A stretch of 64,000 bases of DNA from Chitinophaga cymbidii (GCF_007992715.1 NZ_BKAU01000006.1:1-64000), one strand, 5' to 3'. Shown: positions 27,233 through 36,663, counted from the stretch's first letter. Made by a program: numbers and translations. Notes: generated by a model not told the origin, from the sequence alone.

Positions 27233-29176
27233 ATGAATTTAAGGCCGCCACTATACCTATGCTTTGTACTGTTTGCTATTTCCGCAATTTTGCCCTCGTG
27301 TAAATCCAGTTCCGGGGATATCGCGCCGGCGCCGCAGGAGATACATCTTACAGATCACCTGGCCATCCGGGAGGATAGTATCGCGGATGCAACTGCCGCC
27401 TTGTCAAAATTACACACCTTTCAACCCCTGCAGGATTTCCGGTTACAGAATAAAACCGGCGTTTACTGGCTGACGGCTCCTTTACCCGACATCACAGGGC
27501 CGGTGGAGACCAGCGTGATATCTTTCAGCAATCTCACGTATGTGGACCTCTATATTTACAAAGGAGGCCGGTGTATACTGCATAAAAAAGCGGGGGCCTT
27601 CCGCAAGGAAAGCGAACTGGCCCGGGGAGATGGCCGCTTCTGGTTCTCCCTGCCGTCCAATCTGCGGGTTGACAGCTGTACGCTGCTGTTGAAAGTAGAG
27701 CACACCAAACACTATATCCCCCGTTTTGACTTTGTTATCCAGGACGGATATGATTTTTTCCGGCAGCAGCAAAAGGACGATGCGATGGAGCTGCGCCTGC
27801 AGGGCGTACTGTGGATATTTGTGCTCTACACCCTGCTATGCTGGTTTGCGACCCGGAACAGGACTTACGGCTGGCTGCTGCTGACCATTGTGGCGGTTAC
27901 CTTTTATAACCTTTGCCCCAGCGGATATTTCATAAAATGGTTTTTCCCGGAAGCGCCTGCTGTCGGCTGGTTGTTCAATATACATTTTGTACACCTGGGC
28001 ATGGCGGGACTGTATATGCTGACGATAGACTTCTGGCGGATTCGCGTACAGGCGCCACGGTTATATCTCGCCTGCATGATCGCAGTGGGATTTGTAGCAT
28101 TGTTTTCCGTGATCAGCTTTTGCATCAACTTCTTTACCGGCAACTTTGCGCTGATGAATTACCTCAATCTCTGGTCGTACGTTGCGCACATCGGTTTCGC
28201 GGCCGTGGTGATCTGGAAGCTCTGGCCCCGCCTCGATCCAACGCAGAAGTATCTCGCATACGGAATATGGATGTTCGTGGCTTCCTGCATTTTTGTGTCG
28301 GTACGCATCCTGGTGCTGAAGGAGCAGGCGTTTGTGAACATCACCTATATGTCCAGCATCATGATCATCAGCATCTTTTTCATGGTCTTCGCCGGCCTTG
28401 CCAAAAGCCAGCAAAGAGCGGAAAAGGAAAGACAGCTGGCCCTTGAAAAGCTGAACAGGTTGCAGGAATACCAGAATACGCTGCTGGAAGATAAGGTGAA
28501 GCAACAAACAGCGGAACTCAACACCAACAATATCCGGCTGACCCGCCAAAACAGGGCGCTGGCGGAAAGAAACGAAAAGATCGCCATCCTCATCAACGAG
28601 CTGAACCATCGCGTTAAAAATAACCTGCAACTTTTATACAGCCTGATCAGCCTGCAGCTGCCGGGCATTAAGGACCATGCTTCCCGTGAGGTACTCACCA
28701 GCAATATTAACCGGATCAAGGCCATGATACTGGTGAATAGGCGGTTCTTCCACCTGGAAGAGCTGCAGCTCGTGAACCTGGGGGACCTTACAAAGGAACT
28801 GGCCGCCAATATCAAACAGATCTACAGCACGCAGCGGACGGTGTTGATAAGAACCGATTTTGATGAGGGGATTCAGCTGGACAGCCGGAAGGCGCTCTAC
28901 TTTTCACTCGTCGTTTCCGAGCTGCTGACCAATTCTTTTAAATATGCTTTTAATCATGCGGCAACAGGACTGATCCATATTTCCGCCATTAAAATGAACG
29001 ATGTCATTGTCTGCCGGTACGCGGATAATGGAACGGGGCCGCAGCAGCCCAATGCCAACAGCTCTTCCCTCGGCCTGTCGCTGGTGAAAGACCTGGTACG
29101 GCAAATGAACGGGCAGATATCGGAATTCACCGCTCCCGGTCTTGTGTACGAATTAACTTTTCCTTTTGGTTCCTAA
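27233..29176 (+). CDS. Sensor histidine kinase with 7TM-DISM input and HisKA_2 domain
   Basis: This 647-residue protein starts with a signal-like segment containing ILPSC (Cys23), which is a possible but poor lipobox. An extracellular 7TMR-DISM sugar-binding-like domain (about 45-185) follows, then seven helices (about 190-395) including FVLYTLLCWFATRNRTYGWLLLTIVAV. A coiled coil (395-455) leads to a HisKA_2 dimerisation domain with NELNHRVKNNLQLLYSLISLQL, where His459 is the phospho-acceptor. The HATPase ends with NSFKYAF, YADNGTG and SLGLSLVKDLVRQM. DISM extracellular domains are thought to sense carbohydrates or other small ligands. A response regulator gene starts 11 bases after the stop, so this is a two-component pair. 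A TATTTTTG -7-like box lies at 27152-27159. Confidence 0.92.
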   Translation: MNLRPPLYLCFVLFAISAILPSCKSSSGDIAPAPQEIHLTDHLAIREDSIADATAALSKLHTFQPLQDFRLQNKTGVYWLTAPLPDITGPVETSVISFSNLTYVDLYIYKGGRCILHKKAGAFRKESELARGDGRFWFSLPSNLRVDSCTLLLKVEHTKHYIPRFDFVIQDGYDFFRQQQKDDAMELRLQGVLWIFVLYTLLCWFATRNRTYGWLLLTIVAVTFYNLCPSGYFIKWFFPEAPAVGWLFNIHFVHLGMAGLYMLTIDFWRIRVQAPRLYLACMIAVGFVALFSVISFCINFFTGNFALMNYLNLWSYVAHIGFAAVVIWKLWPRLDPTQKYLAYGIWMFVASCIFVSVRILVLKEQAFVNITYMSSIMIISIFFMVFAGLAKSQQRAEKERQLALEKLNRLQEYQNTLLEDKVKQQTAELNTNNIRLTRQNRALAERNEKIAILINELNHRVKNNLQLLYSLISLQLPGIKDHASREVLTSNINRIKAMILVNRRFFHLEELQLVNLGDLTKELAANIKQIYSTQRTVLIRTDFDEGIQLDSRKALYFSLVVSELLTNSFKYAFNHAATGLIHISAIKMNDVIVCRYADNGTGPQQPNANSSSLGLSLVKDLVRQMNGQISEFTAPGLVYELTFPFGS

Positions 29177-29187
29177 AAAATATACTT

Positions 29188-29787
29188 ATGACGCGCGTGT
29201 TGATCGTGGAAGATGAAATTATTATCGCCAGGTTTATAGAGCTGCAGCTCAAAGCTCATTTTAATTGCCAGACCGCCATTGCCATATCCGCAGCGGAAGC
29301 GCTGGCGGCCATGCCGAAGCTGTTACCCCATCTGCTGCTGTGTGATATCAACCTGGAAGAATCATGCACCGGCATACAGCTGGTGCGGCAATTGCAGCGG
29401 CAGTACACTTTTGAGGTTATTTATATTTCGTCTTACAACGACAAGAACATCATAGAAGAAGCCATCCAGTCAGACGCATCCAACTATATCATTAAACCGG
29501 TAGATGAAATGCAGCTATATGCGGGCGTGCGCCTGATCATGGAGAAGCTGGCGCGGAAGAATACCCCCGATACGCCGGTTGCCGCAGCCGCGTTAAACCC
29601 CGCGGAACAACGGATCGTGCAGCTGATCAGCCTGCGCAAGTCCACCAAAGAAATTGCGGAGATCATGTTCCTCAGTCCTTATACGGTAAAGAACCAGCGC
29701 CACAAGATCTGCCGGAAGCTGGGCCTGAAAGATGAAAACAATGCATTGCTGAAGTGGGCATTGGAGAATGGAGAAAAGCTGATGTGA
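29188..29787 (+). CDS. Response regulator, receiver plus LuxR-type HTH
   Basis: This is a 199-residue protein. The receiver domain (1-120) has EDE acidic residues, the phospho-acceptor Asp53 in LLLCDINLEE, and a KPVD loop with the conserved Lys. The C-terminal 60 residues form a LuxR/NarL helix-turn-helix: AEQRIVQLISLRKSTKEIAEIMFLSPYTVKNQRHKICRKLGL. It should be phosphorylated by the adjacent kinase and bind DNA. Targets are unknown; the PorV/adhesin operon converges from the other side, so it is not obviously the target. Confidence 0.92.
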   Translation: MTRVLIVEDEIIIARFIELQLKAHFNCQTAIAISAAEALAAMPKLLPHLLLCDINLEESCTGIQLVRQLQRQYTFEVIYISSYNDKNIIEEAIQSDASNYIIKPVDEMQLYAGVRLIMEKLARKNTPDTPVAAAALNPAEQRIVQLISLRKSTKEIAEIMFLSPYTVKNQRHKICRKLGLKDENNALLKWALENGEKLM

Positions 29788-29809
29788 AAAACGGGAACAT
29801 ATCAAAAGT

Positions 29810-29833
29810 AATTTGCGCATGGTACGGCAAATT
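29810..29833. terminator. Possible bidirectional hairpin between convergent genes
   Basis: AATTTGC (29810-29816) and GCAAATT (29827-29833) are perfect inverted arms around a 10-base loop, placed between the response-regulator gene and the PorV-like gene. No T run follows on the plus strand, so termination is only probable. Confidence 0.4.
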
Positions 29834-29869
29834 GTCTGATGATATATCCCCGGTTCTTTCGGCCGGTCC

Positions 29870-30979
29870 TTATAAATTCACCGCAAGACCAAAGCGGAGT
29901 GTATTGGACAGCGGGTTGCGACTCAAATCACTACCCGCCGGAATGGCATAGGAAATATTGATCCTGGCGATGCTGTAAGCAAAGCCTGCGCCCAATGTGA
30001 AATACCGCCTGTTGGCTTCTTTCCTGGAATCATGGAAATATCCCGCGCGCAGGAACAACTGATGCATATAATCGTACTCCATACCCAGTGAGCCGGTATA
30101 CGCTTTATTGCCGACAGACCGGAACCAGCCGCCGACAACGCTCTGGTTGCGGTACTTCTCGAGGCTGGCGGGATCGTCCGCTGAAACCGCCGGCACCAGC
30201 AGCTTGTTGATGTCCAGCCCGAAGGAGAGGGAATGCTGCCCGCTGAGCACCTTTGCATAGCTCGCGCCGATGCCCAGGTTCGCCGGGATGTATTCTTTCT
30301 GCGACGCCTGATCGGTGTAAGCGATCTTGCCGCCCAGGTTGCTCAATACCGCGCCAAAATTCCAGCCTTCACCCTGTTCGTTCCTGCCGTTGTAGAAAAG
30401 AGCAATATCTCCCGCAACCGTAGAGCCCGCCTTGTAATTGACGCCGGTGCCATCAGCCCCGGAAGCGAGGTTGGAATAGATATACCGGAAAGCAACGCCG
30501 ATAGACATCTTGCTGCCCAGCTGGCGGGTGTATCCCACTTCGGCGGACCATTCGTTGGGATTGCTGTTCCCCAGCCGCTTTCCTTCGATGTCTGTCAGCT
30601 CAATACTGCCCAGGTCAAAATAACGGACGCCCACGGTGATGGCCTCGGTGCTGTCCAGCTTGTAATACCCGGATGCATTCAGCAGGTACATGCCGTCTAC
30701 GCCGTAGCTCTTCATCCAGGGCGTGTAGGTAACGGCCACGCCTTTAGGGTGGCTGAGGAAGGCGGCTTTTGCCTGGTTGTAGAAGGTGGCATTCGCATCG
30801 GGTGATGTGGCGATGCCTGTTTCGCCCATCCCGCCGGCCCTTGCGTCCGGAGAGATCCGGAGAAAGGGAACGGCGTTGGTAACGATATCGATCGGATCTA
30901 CGGTTTGCGTAACTCCTTTTAATGGCGCCCCCAGCATCAATAATGCGAAGGCCATGTTTTTAGAGAAGGAATATTTCAT
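29870..30979 (-). CDS. porV: PorV-like type IX secretion outer-membrane protein
   Basis: This 369-residue protein has a signal peptide ending near GVTQ and the PorV signature NAVPFLRISPDARAGGMGETGIATSPDANATFYNQAK. Barrel strands follow to the end (LSNTLRFGLAVNL). PorV (LptO) is a FadL-like barrel that carries type A cargo from the type IX translocon to the attachment complex. The gene starts 30 bases downstream of the adhesin gene, which bears a type A sorting domain, so cargo and shuttle appear to be one operon. Whether it is the general genomic PorV or a dedicated paralogue cannot be told from this window. Confidence 0.9.
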   Translation of the reverse strand: MKYSFSKNMAFALLMLGAPLKGVTQTVDPIDIVTNAVPFLRISPDARAGGMGETGIATSPDANATFYNQAKAAFLSHPKGVAVTYTPWMKSYGVDGMYLLNASGYYKLDSTEAITVGVRYFDLGSIELTDIEGKRLGNSNPNEWSAEVGYTRQLGSKMSIGVAFRYIYSNLASGADGTGVNYKAGSTVAGDIALFYNGRNEQGEGWNFGAVLSNLGGKIAYTDQASQKEYIPANLGIGASYAKVLSGQHSLSFGLDINKLLVPAVSADDPASLEKYRNQSVVGGWFRSVGNKAYTGSLGMEYDYMHQLFLRAGYFHDSRKEANRRYFTLGAGFAYSIARINISYAIPAGSDLSRNPLSNTLRFGLAVNL

Positions 30980-31009
30980 GTTCTCCTTGTTATAATTATG
31001 TGAAACGGT

Positions 31010-34000
31010 CTAACGTATGATGCTGACCCTGGTTTTGTAAGTGTAATTTTTCGTGTTCACCATCAGCACATATACACCCTGCGCAAGGCCGGAAGCATTT
31101 ACCATGAGCATATTGCCCTGGAAGCTGAGGTGCTGGCGGAGCACCGTTTGTCCGGATACGCTGATCATGATAGCCGTGCCTTCCGACGGTACTACACCGT
31201 TGAAACGGATGTAGATATTGCCCCTCGAAGGATTGGGGAATACCGATTCCACAACTGCGCTGAACTCCGCTTTCACGGTAAGAATATTGGATTCCCTGTT
31301 GCCGTTGCCCGCGGAATCAGGCACTGCGCCGGTGTTTACACGCACGGTCACATCATTTTCAGATACGGGCATCACGGTGATGCGGTATTCCGTAGGGCTG
31401 ATCATGGTAAAGCCGGATGCGGTGGCGTTGGACAATGTGATGGCCGAAACATCGAATCCTTCTACCGGCTCGTCAAATACAATGCTCACCTGGAACGGGC
31501 CTTTGACGGCGGTGGAGGAAGATGATACGACCGGTACCGGCAGCTGCGTATCTACGGTAAACGAAACTGCTTCGCTGGTTGCGCTGGTGTTGCCGGCGGC
31601 ATCTGTCACGGTGGTGGTGATGGTATTAACGCCATCTGTCAGCGCTGTTTCCGGCGTGAAGCTCCAGGAGCCGTCCGCTGCTACGGTGGCGGTGCCGATG
31701 GATTCGCCGTTGTTGTAAACGGTGATCGTGGTGTTAGGCTCCGCCGTTCCGCTTAATGTGGGCGTGTTATCGTTGGTCCTGCCGTTCTGCTCCGCGGCCA
31801 GTACGGGCGTGGAGGAAGTAACGGGCACTTTGGTGTCTACGATAATGGTGATGGCGTCGCCGGTGGCGCTGGTATTGCCTGCTGCGTCGGTGGCGGTGGT
31901 GGTAATGGTATGTTCGCCATCGGCCAGGGCGTTAGGGAGTGTGTAGCTCCAGTTGCCGTCAGCGTCTGCGGTGACAGTTCCGGCTTTTATGCCGTCCACA
32001 TAAATGTCCACGGTGCTATTCGCTTCCGCGGTACCGGTGAATGCCGGCTGATCGCTGTTGCTGTGATCGTTGCTGCTGCCGGAGAGTACGGGTGATGAAG
32101 GTGCAACCGGCACCTGCGTATCGATCTCTACTTCAAGCGCTTCGCTCACAGGGCTGGTGTTGCCTGCTGCATCCGTTACGGTGGTGGTGATGGTATGGCT
32201 GCCGTCGGAGAGCGCTGATGGTAAGGTGTAGCTCCATTTGCCGGTGGCGTCCGCTGTGGCGGTGCCTGCTATTTCGCCATCTACGTAGATGTTCACGGTG
32301 CTGTTGGGTTCCGCGGTGCCGGTCAGGGAAGGCTGGTTTTCTTTCAGCGGGCTGCTGCCGGTGGCCAATTCCACTACAGGTTGTACCGGTACTTCCGTAT
32401 CGATCTCTACTGTTAGTGTTTCGCTCGCCGCGCTGGTGTTACCGGCGGCGTCTGTTGTGGTAACCGAAATAGTATGCGGGCCGTCTGCCAGTGCGGGCGT
32501 AACAGTATAAGTCCATTTGCCGTTCGCGTCAGCGGTGACTGTTCCCGCTTTTACGCCATCCACATAAATATCTACGGTGCTGTTCGCTTCCGCCGTGCCT
32601 TCAAGAGCTGGTTGATTCTCATTGATCGGGCCGCCGGAAACGGAAATGGCCGGCTGGGCGGGAGATTCCGTATCGATGATGACGGTCAGCTCGCCGCTGC
32701 TGGCGCTGATGTTGCCTGCGGCATCGGTAGCGGTGGTGGTGATGGTATGCGGACCATCTGCGAGAGCGCCGGGAAGCGTGTAGCTCCATTTGCCGTCAGC
32801 ATCCGCGGTAACGGTGCCGGTCAGTACGCCATCCACGTAAATGTCTACTGTGCTGTTCGCTTCCGCTGTGCCGGTAAAGGCGGGCTTGTTATTGTTGCTG
32901 TGATCGTTGTTGTTGCCGGAAAGTGTTGGCGCAACGGGCACCTGTGTGTCAATGACCAGATCCAGTGCGTCGCTTGCGGGGCCGGTGTTGCCTGCCGCGT
33001 CTGTCACGGTGGTGGTGATGGAATGGTTGCCGTCGGAGAGGGCTTCCGGTAAGGTGTAGCTCCATTTGCCGGTAGCGTCTGCTGTGGCGGTGCCAATTAC
33101 TTTTCCATCTACGTAAATGTTTACGGTACTGTTCGGTTCCGCGGTGCCATTCAGGGCAGGCTGATTCTCTTTCAGCGGGCTGCTGCCGGTAGTCAGTTCC
33201 ACTGCAGGTTTGGCCGGAACTTCCGTATCGATCTCTACTGTCAGTGTTTCACTGTTTCCGCTGGTGTTGCCGGCTGCGTCCGTGGCGGTAACATATATTG
33301 TGTGAGGGCCGTCAGGCAATGCAGATGAAACGGTATAAGTCCAGTTCCCGTCAGCATCTGCGGTTGCGGTGCTTACGATTGTTCCGTCCACATAAATGTT
33401 CACGGTGCTATTGGCTTCCGCCGTGCCGCTCAGGGAAGGCAGGCTGTCGTTGACCGGGCTGCTGCCTTCGGTCAGTTCCACCGCCGGCTGAACCGGAGCC
33501 TGTGTATCGATCGTAACATGCAGCGAATCAAGGTCTGCGCTGATATTACCCGCAGTGTCTGTCGCGGAAGCTGTAAATACATATGCTCCATCGGCCAGGG
33601 CAGCAGGCAGCGCAAAATCCCATTTGCCGGCAGCGTCTGTTGTAGCGGTACCTGTTTCCACACCATCTATGTAAATAGTTACAACGCTGGATGCTTCCGA
33701 GGTGCCATTGAGAGATGGCTGAACGTTTTGGGTCGGGCTGCTGTCTCCCGTTAGTTCCATCTCCGGTTTCAGCGGCAGCGTTGCATCTATCACAAACGGC
33801 AGCGCATCACTGGTATCGCTTTCATTGCCTTCGGCATCTTTTACTGTAACGGTGATCTCATATGAATCATCCGCCAGGTCTTCATCGGGCGTAAAGGTCC
33901 AGTCACCAGCGGCGTCCGCAGTGGTAGTACCGATAGATGTTCCATTTGCATAAATGGTTACCGTGCTGTTAGGCAGCGCGGTGCCTTTGATTGCAGGCTT

Positions 34001-35761
34001 GTTTTCATTTAAGGGACTGGTGCCGGTTACCAGCGCGGGAGCAGCCGGTTTCGGAGGCTTTGCCAGGATAACGAGCGTCAGTGGATCGCTGGCGGTGCTG
34101 GTGCTGCCAGCGCCGTCGTCAACCCTCATGGTGAGCGTACGGGTTCCGGTAGAAAGCGGAGACGTTGGTGTAATGGAATAGTTACCTTCGGCATCTGCGG
34201 TGGCAGAACCGACAGGGGTTGATCCGTCATATAATGTTACGGTCATACCCGGCCGGGCAGTACCTGTGATTGCGGGCTTTTTGATACTGGTAGGTGAAGC
34301 TTCTGATGAAACGGGCGCCGACAGGTTTATCATGCGCACTTCAAACGTAGTGGAAGCGCCGGTTCCGCAGCCGTTTGCGCCTTCCACGATGATATCGCCG
34401 CCGGTAGCGGAAGGGCCGAAGTTGACGGTAATATTATTCGTGTTATACCCGGAAACGAATGTTACACCGGGGGGAAGCGTCCAGTTATATTTGCTGGCGC
34501 CGGTAACAGCGGGTATGCTGTAGCTCGCATTGAGGCCGGCAACTACCGTGTCCTGCCCTGTGATCGCTTCCGCATCTTCCGGGGGAGTGGTGATAGAGGG
34601 GTCGAGGGTAAGGGTAATGCTCCGGGTGGTACCGCAGCTGTTAATACCGGATGCGGTATAGGTCATCGGCCCGGTAAGCGTTGCTTTTACGGCGGACCCC
34701 GTGGTGGTGTTCAGTCCTGTTGAAGGAGCCCATGTCCAGGAAAAGCCATCGCCGTTTACGACTTCTATGATTTGCTCCTGGCCGGCGCAAACTTCTATGG
34801 AGGAGCCGGAGGAGTAGGAGGTTGTTTTTACATTGAACAAGGGATCGGTGCGGTCCATTGCATCCGGGAGGTCGGATGCATTCAGCACGTAAGCGAACGC
34901 CAGGGCGGTTGAATCGCCGGCAGCGAGCGTGCCCACCTTGAATGCAATGGCCATGGCATTATCTCCGCTAACATTGCCCGGCGCGGACAACCGCTGTCCG
35001 GTACCAGCCCATATCTGGCTGCCATTGGCATTGGGCCAGCCCGAAGGCACGGATACTTTCGCCCGGCAATCGCGGCTGCCAAGGCCGAGGTAAGAGGAGA
35101 AGCTCAACCCTTGCGCGGAGATCAGCGCCGTGCTGATGGCATTCGGGTTTTGCTGCTCGATCACGTTCTTCGTGTTAAAACCGCCACCTTGCGTTTGCTC
35201 ATTATCAGGATCTACTTCCCGTGTATAATAAACATTGACCAGATCGGTGGTGCCTTTATTCACCAGGTAAACCCTTATCAGGATAAACCCTTTTGTTTTT
35301 TCCACAGAAAATTCCTGTCGCACTTCCAGGTCGCCGATATTACCGGTCCATTCTACTGTCTGGCTGACATCGGTGGTGCTGAAGCCGGTAACGGCGCCGG
35401 GAATATCATCGTGATTGAACCCCGAGTTCAAATGCCGGGTGCCGTCGATCTGTACGGAAAACCCTTCATAGGGAGAGCCCGGCAGAAAGTAGTCCCCAAT
35501 ATAGGCCGGCGATCCAACGTCCCATCCGTCTTTCCCGACATCTGAAATAAAACCCAGTCTTCCGTTAAAGCTGGTATTCGTGTGATAAAAGTAATTTTCA
35601 GGGCATTTGACGGTAGTGCCAAAAGCGCCGTTCGGCCGTACGCCCGCCTCGATGTAATCCGCTTTGAGAAAGCCGTTGCCACTCACCATTTGCGCATGGG
35701 TATTGGTTGACAACAGGGCATAGCAAGCCACTATGAAAAGAAATTTGTACATTTTTTTCAT
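31010..35761 (-). CDS. Giant Ig-repeat surface adhesin with type IX (type A) sorting domain
   Basis: This 1583-residue protein has a signal peptide (MKKMYKFLFIVACYALLSTNTHAQ). The N-terminal third is a unique region (about 25-300), followed by PKD/Ig-like sequence (about 300-490) that contains SINSCGTTRSITL-type motifs. Ten tandem Ig-like repeats (about 495-1407, roughly 93 residues each) follow; they share GTAEPNSTVNIYVDG, ADATGKWSYTL, DGxHTIT and TDAAGNTS. Then comes a further Ig-like domain with SIVFDEPVEGFDVS. The last 75 residues are a type A sorting domain (VFPNPSRGNIYIRF, GLAQGVYVLMV). Repeats 4-6 and 7-9 look like a block duplication. The protein is probably a long surface filament for adhesion, exported by the type IX system with the PorV-like gene 30 bases downstream. 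The ligand is unknown. Confidence 0.9.
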   Translation of the reverse strand: MKKMYKFLFIVACYALLSTNTHAQMVSGNGFLKADYIEAGVRPNGAFGTTVKCPENYFYHTNTSFNGRLGFISDVGKDGWDVGSPAYIGDYFLPGSPYEGFSVQIDGTRHLNSGFNHDDIPGAVTGFSTTDVSQTVEWTGNIGDLEVRQEFSVEKTKGFILIRVYLVNKGTTDLVNVYYTREVDPDNEQTQGGGFNTKNVIEQQNPNAISTALISAQGLSFSSYLGLGSRDCRAKVSVPSGWPNANGSQIWAGTGQRLSAPGNVSGDNAMAIAFKVGTLAAGDSTALAFAYVLNASDLPDAMDRTDPLFNVKTTSYSSGSSIEVCAGQEQIIEVVNGDGFSWTWAPSTGLNTTTGSAVKATLTGPMTYTASGINSCGTTRSITLTLDPSITTPPEDAEAITGQDTVVAGLNASYSIPAVTGASKYNWTLPPGVTFVSGYNTNNITVNFGPSATGGDIIVEGANGCGTGASTTFEVRMINLSAPVSSEASPTSIKKPAITGTARPGMTVTLYDGSTPVGSATADAEGNYSITPTSPLSTGTRTLTMRVDDGAGSTSTASDPLTLVILAKPPKPAAPALVTGTSPLNENKPAIKGTALPNSTVTIYANGTSIGTTTADAAGDWTFTPDEDLADDSYEITVTVKDAEGNESDTSDALPFVIDATLPLKPEMELTGDSSPTQNVQPSLNGTSEASSVVTIYIDGVETGTATTDAAGKWDFALPAALADGAYVFTASATDTAGNISADLDSLHVTIDTQAPVQPAVELTEGSSPVNDSLPSLSGTAEANSTVNIYVDGTIVSTATADADGNWTYTVSSALPDGPHTIYVTATDAAGNTSGNSETLTVEIDTEVPAKPAVELTTGSSPLKENQPALNGTAEPNSTVNIYVDGKVIGTATADATGKWSYTLPEALSDGNHSITTTVTDAAGNTGPASDALDLVIDTQVPVAPTLSGNNNDHSNNNKPAFTGTAEANSTVDIYVDGVLTGTVTADADGKWSYTLPGALADGPHTITTTATDAAGNISASSGELTVIIDTESPAQPAISVSGGPINENQPALEGTAEANSTVDIYVDGVKAGTVTADANGKWTYTVTPALADGPHTISVTTTDAAGNTSAASETLTVEIDTEVPVQPVVELATGSSPLKENQPSLTGTAEPNSTVNIYVDGEIAGTATADATGKWSYTLPSALSDGSHTITTTVTDAAGNTSPVSEALEVEIDTQVPVAPSSPVLSGSSNDHSNSDQPAFTGTAEANSTVDIYVDGIKAGTVTADADGNWSYTLPNALADGEHTITTTATDAAGNTSATGDAITIIVDTKVPVTSSTPVLAAEQNGRTNDNTPTLSGTAEPNTTITVYNNGESIGTATVAADGSWSFTPETALTDGVNTITTTVTDAAGNTSATSEAVSFTVDTQLPVPVVSSSSTAVKGPFQVSIVFDEPVEGFDVSAITLSNATASGFTMISPTEYRITVMPVSENDVTVRVNTGAVPDSAGNGNRESNILTVKAEFSAVVESVFPNPSRGNIYIRFNGVVPSEGTAIMISVSGQTVLRQHLSFQGNMLMVNASGLAQGVYVLMVNTKNYTYKTRVSIIR
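31540..34290 (-). repeat. Ten tandem Ig-like coding repeats, about 280 bases each
   Basis: The repeats carry recurrent DNA words such as those encoding GTAEANSTVDIYVDG. Repeats 5 and 8, and repeats 6 and 9, share rare linkers (SSPLKENQP; NDHSN) at about 830-837 bases apart, which shows a three-domain unit duplicated once. The block is prone to copy-number change and assembly collapse. Confidence 0.85.
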
Positions 35762-35794
35762 GCAAATCGTTTTTTCCTTTGGAAAAAGAAAGAA

Positions 35795-36256
35795 TTAATG
35801 AATGGTTACCTGGCGTGCTTCTATTTTTACAAAGCAGGGAACATAGCAGGTAACGGCGTTGTTACGAAAGAAGGAAGGACCTTCTGTTTTAGTGTTCAGT
35901 AACAGGGCCTTCAAAGCATCAGCATGATGAGCGTCATCGGCTTTAATCACTTCCACTTCTTTGATCATTCCTTTTTCATCTACAAGCAACATATACTGAA
36001 GGAGGAATTTTCCATTCACACCCGCCGCATATTTCAGAACAGCGTCTTTTGCAGACCAGCTTTCCAGTTGATTGAGCGGCGTATAGTCTGCTTCGGGCAG
36101 ACGTACATAATTTTTTGCCAGGTCATCGGAAACTTTAATGGTGAGTTTTGACCAGCGGTGTTTTGCGGTTGGTGCAGATTGTCCGTAAGAATAGCAGGTG
36201 CTCTGAACGATACAGAAAAGTAGTAAAAGCCATTTCACATGTCTAGGTCTGATCAT
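35795..36256 (-). CDS. Secreted protein with TonB C-terminal-like domain
   Basis: This 153-residue protein has a signal peptide (VKWLLLLFCIVQSTCYSYGQ). The second half, KFLLQYMLLVDEKGMIKEVEVIKADD, followed by a helix and a final beta strand (TCYVPCFVKIEA), follows the TonB_C pattern of energy-transducer proteins. Unlike TonB it lacks an N-terminal membrane anchor and a proline-rich spacer, so it is unlikely to transmit energy directly. It is the first gene of the minus-strand series that continues with the adhesin (33-base gap) and the PorV-like gene, and could be co-transcribed with them. Function unknown. Confidence 0.6.
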   Translation of the reverse strand: MIRPRHVKWLLLLFCIVQSTCYSYGQSAPTAKHRWSKLTIKVSDDLAKNYVRLPEADYTPLNQLESWSAKDAVLKYAAGVNGKFLLQYMLLVDEKGMIKEVEVIKADDAHHADALKALLLNTKTEGPSFFRNNAVTCYVPCFVKIEARQVTIH

Positions 36257-36511
36257 AAACTGGATTTAGGTATAAAATTGAATATGTATCGGCTATTAAT
36301 CGAGCACAAATAGCAAAGGCATAGGACTGTGCTCATGTATAGAAATTGTATTGGTGCTTATCTGAACATTACCATAGGTATTTAACGCAGTATCAGGATA
36401 TAGTGATTGTTGAATAATATAGCGCAAAGGTCAATTTTATTACAGACCCGCGCAAGAACCCCGGGGTTCTATATTTTACATGTCAGATAAATTTAATATA
36501 AGATGATGCTG
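36257..36511. other. AT-rich gap upstream of the adhesin operon and second tRNA-Leu
   Basis: The stretch should hold the minus-strand promoter of the TonB-domain/adhesin/PorV operon. The minus strand has TTTG followed after 18 bases by TACATATT near 36275-36305, a weak match to the Bacteroidota promoter. No gene is supported. Confidence 0.4.
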
Positions 36512-36542
36512 TTTGCTATTAATGGTAAAATATCTACATTTG
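36512..36542 (+). promoter_or_regulatory. Promoter of tRNA-Leu copy 2
   Basis: TTTG at 36512-36515, a 19-base spacer, then TACATTTG at 36535-36542, a complete match to the Bacteroidota consensus. Confidence 0.85.
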
Positions 36543-36571
36543 CACGCCGAGGTCAGGTTCATGCCTGATTT

Positions 36572-36655
36572 GCCCAGATGGCGGAACTGGTAGACGCGCT
36601 AGACTCAAAATCTTGTTTCGGCAACGGAGTGCAGGTTCGATTCCTGTTCTGGGCA
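36572..36655 (+). tRNA. tRNA-Leu (anticodon CAA), copy 2
   Basis: All 84 bases equal copy 1 at 26091, including the U-U mismatch in the anticodon stem. The anticodon is CAA. It marks the left edge of the AT-rich Fic island. Confidence 0.95.
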
Positions 36656-36663
36656 CGAGGTGA

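Noticed and set aside
31540..34290. Repeat block as a CRISPR array or non-coding satellite
   Set aside because: The repeats are in frame, about 280 bases long and encode Ig-like domains.
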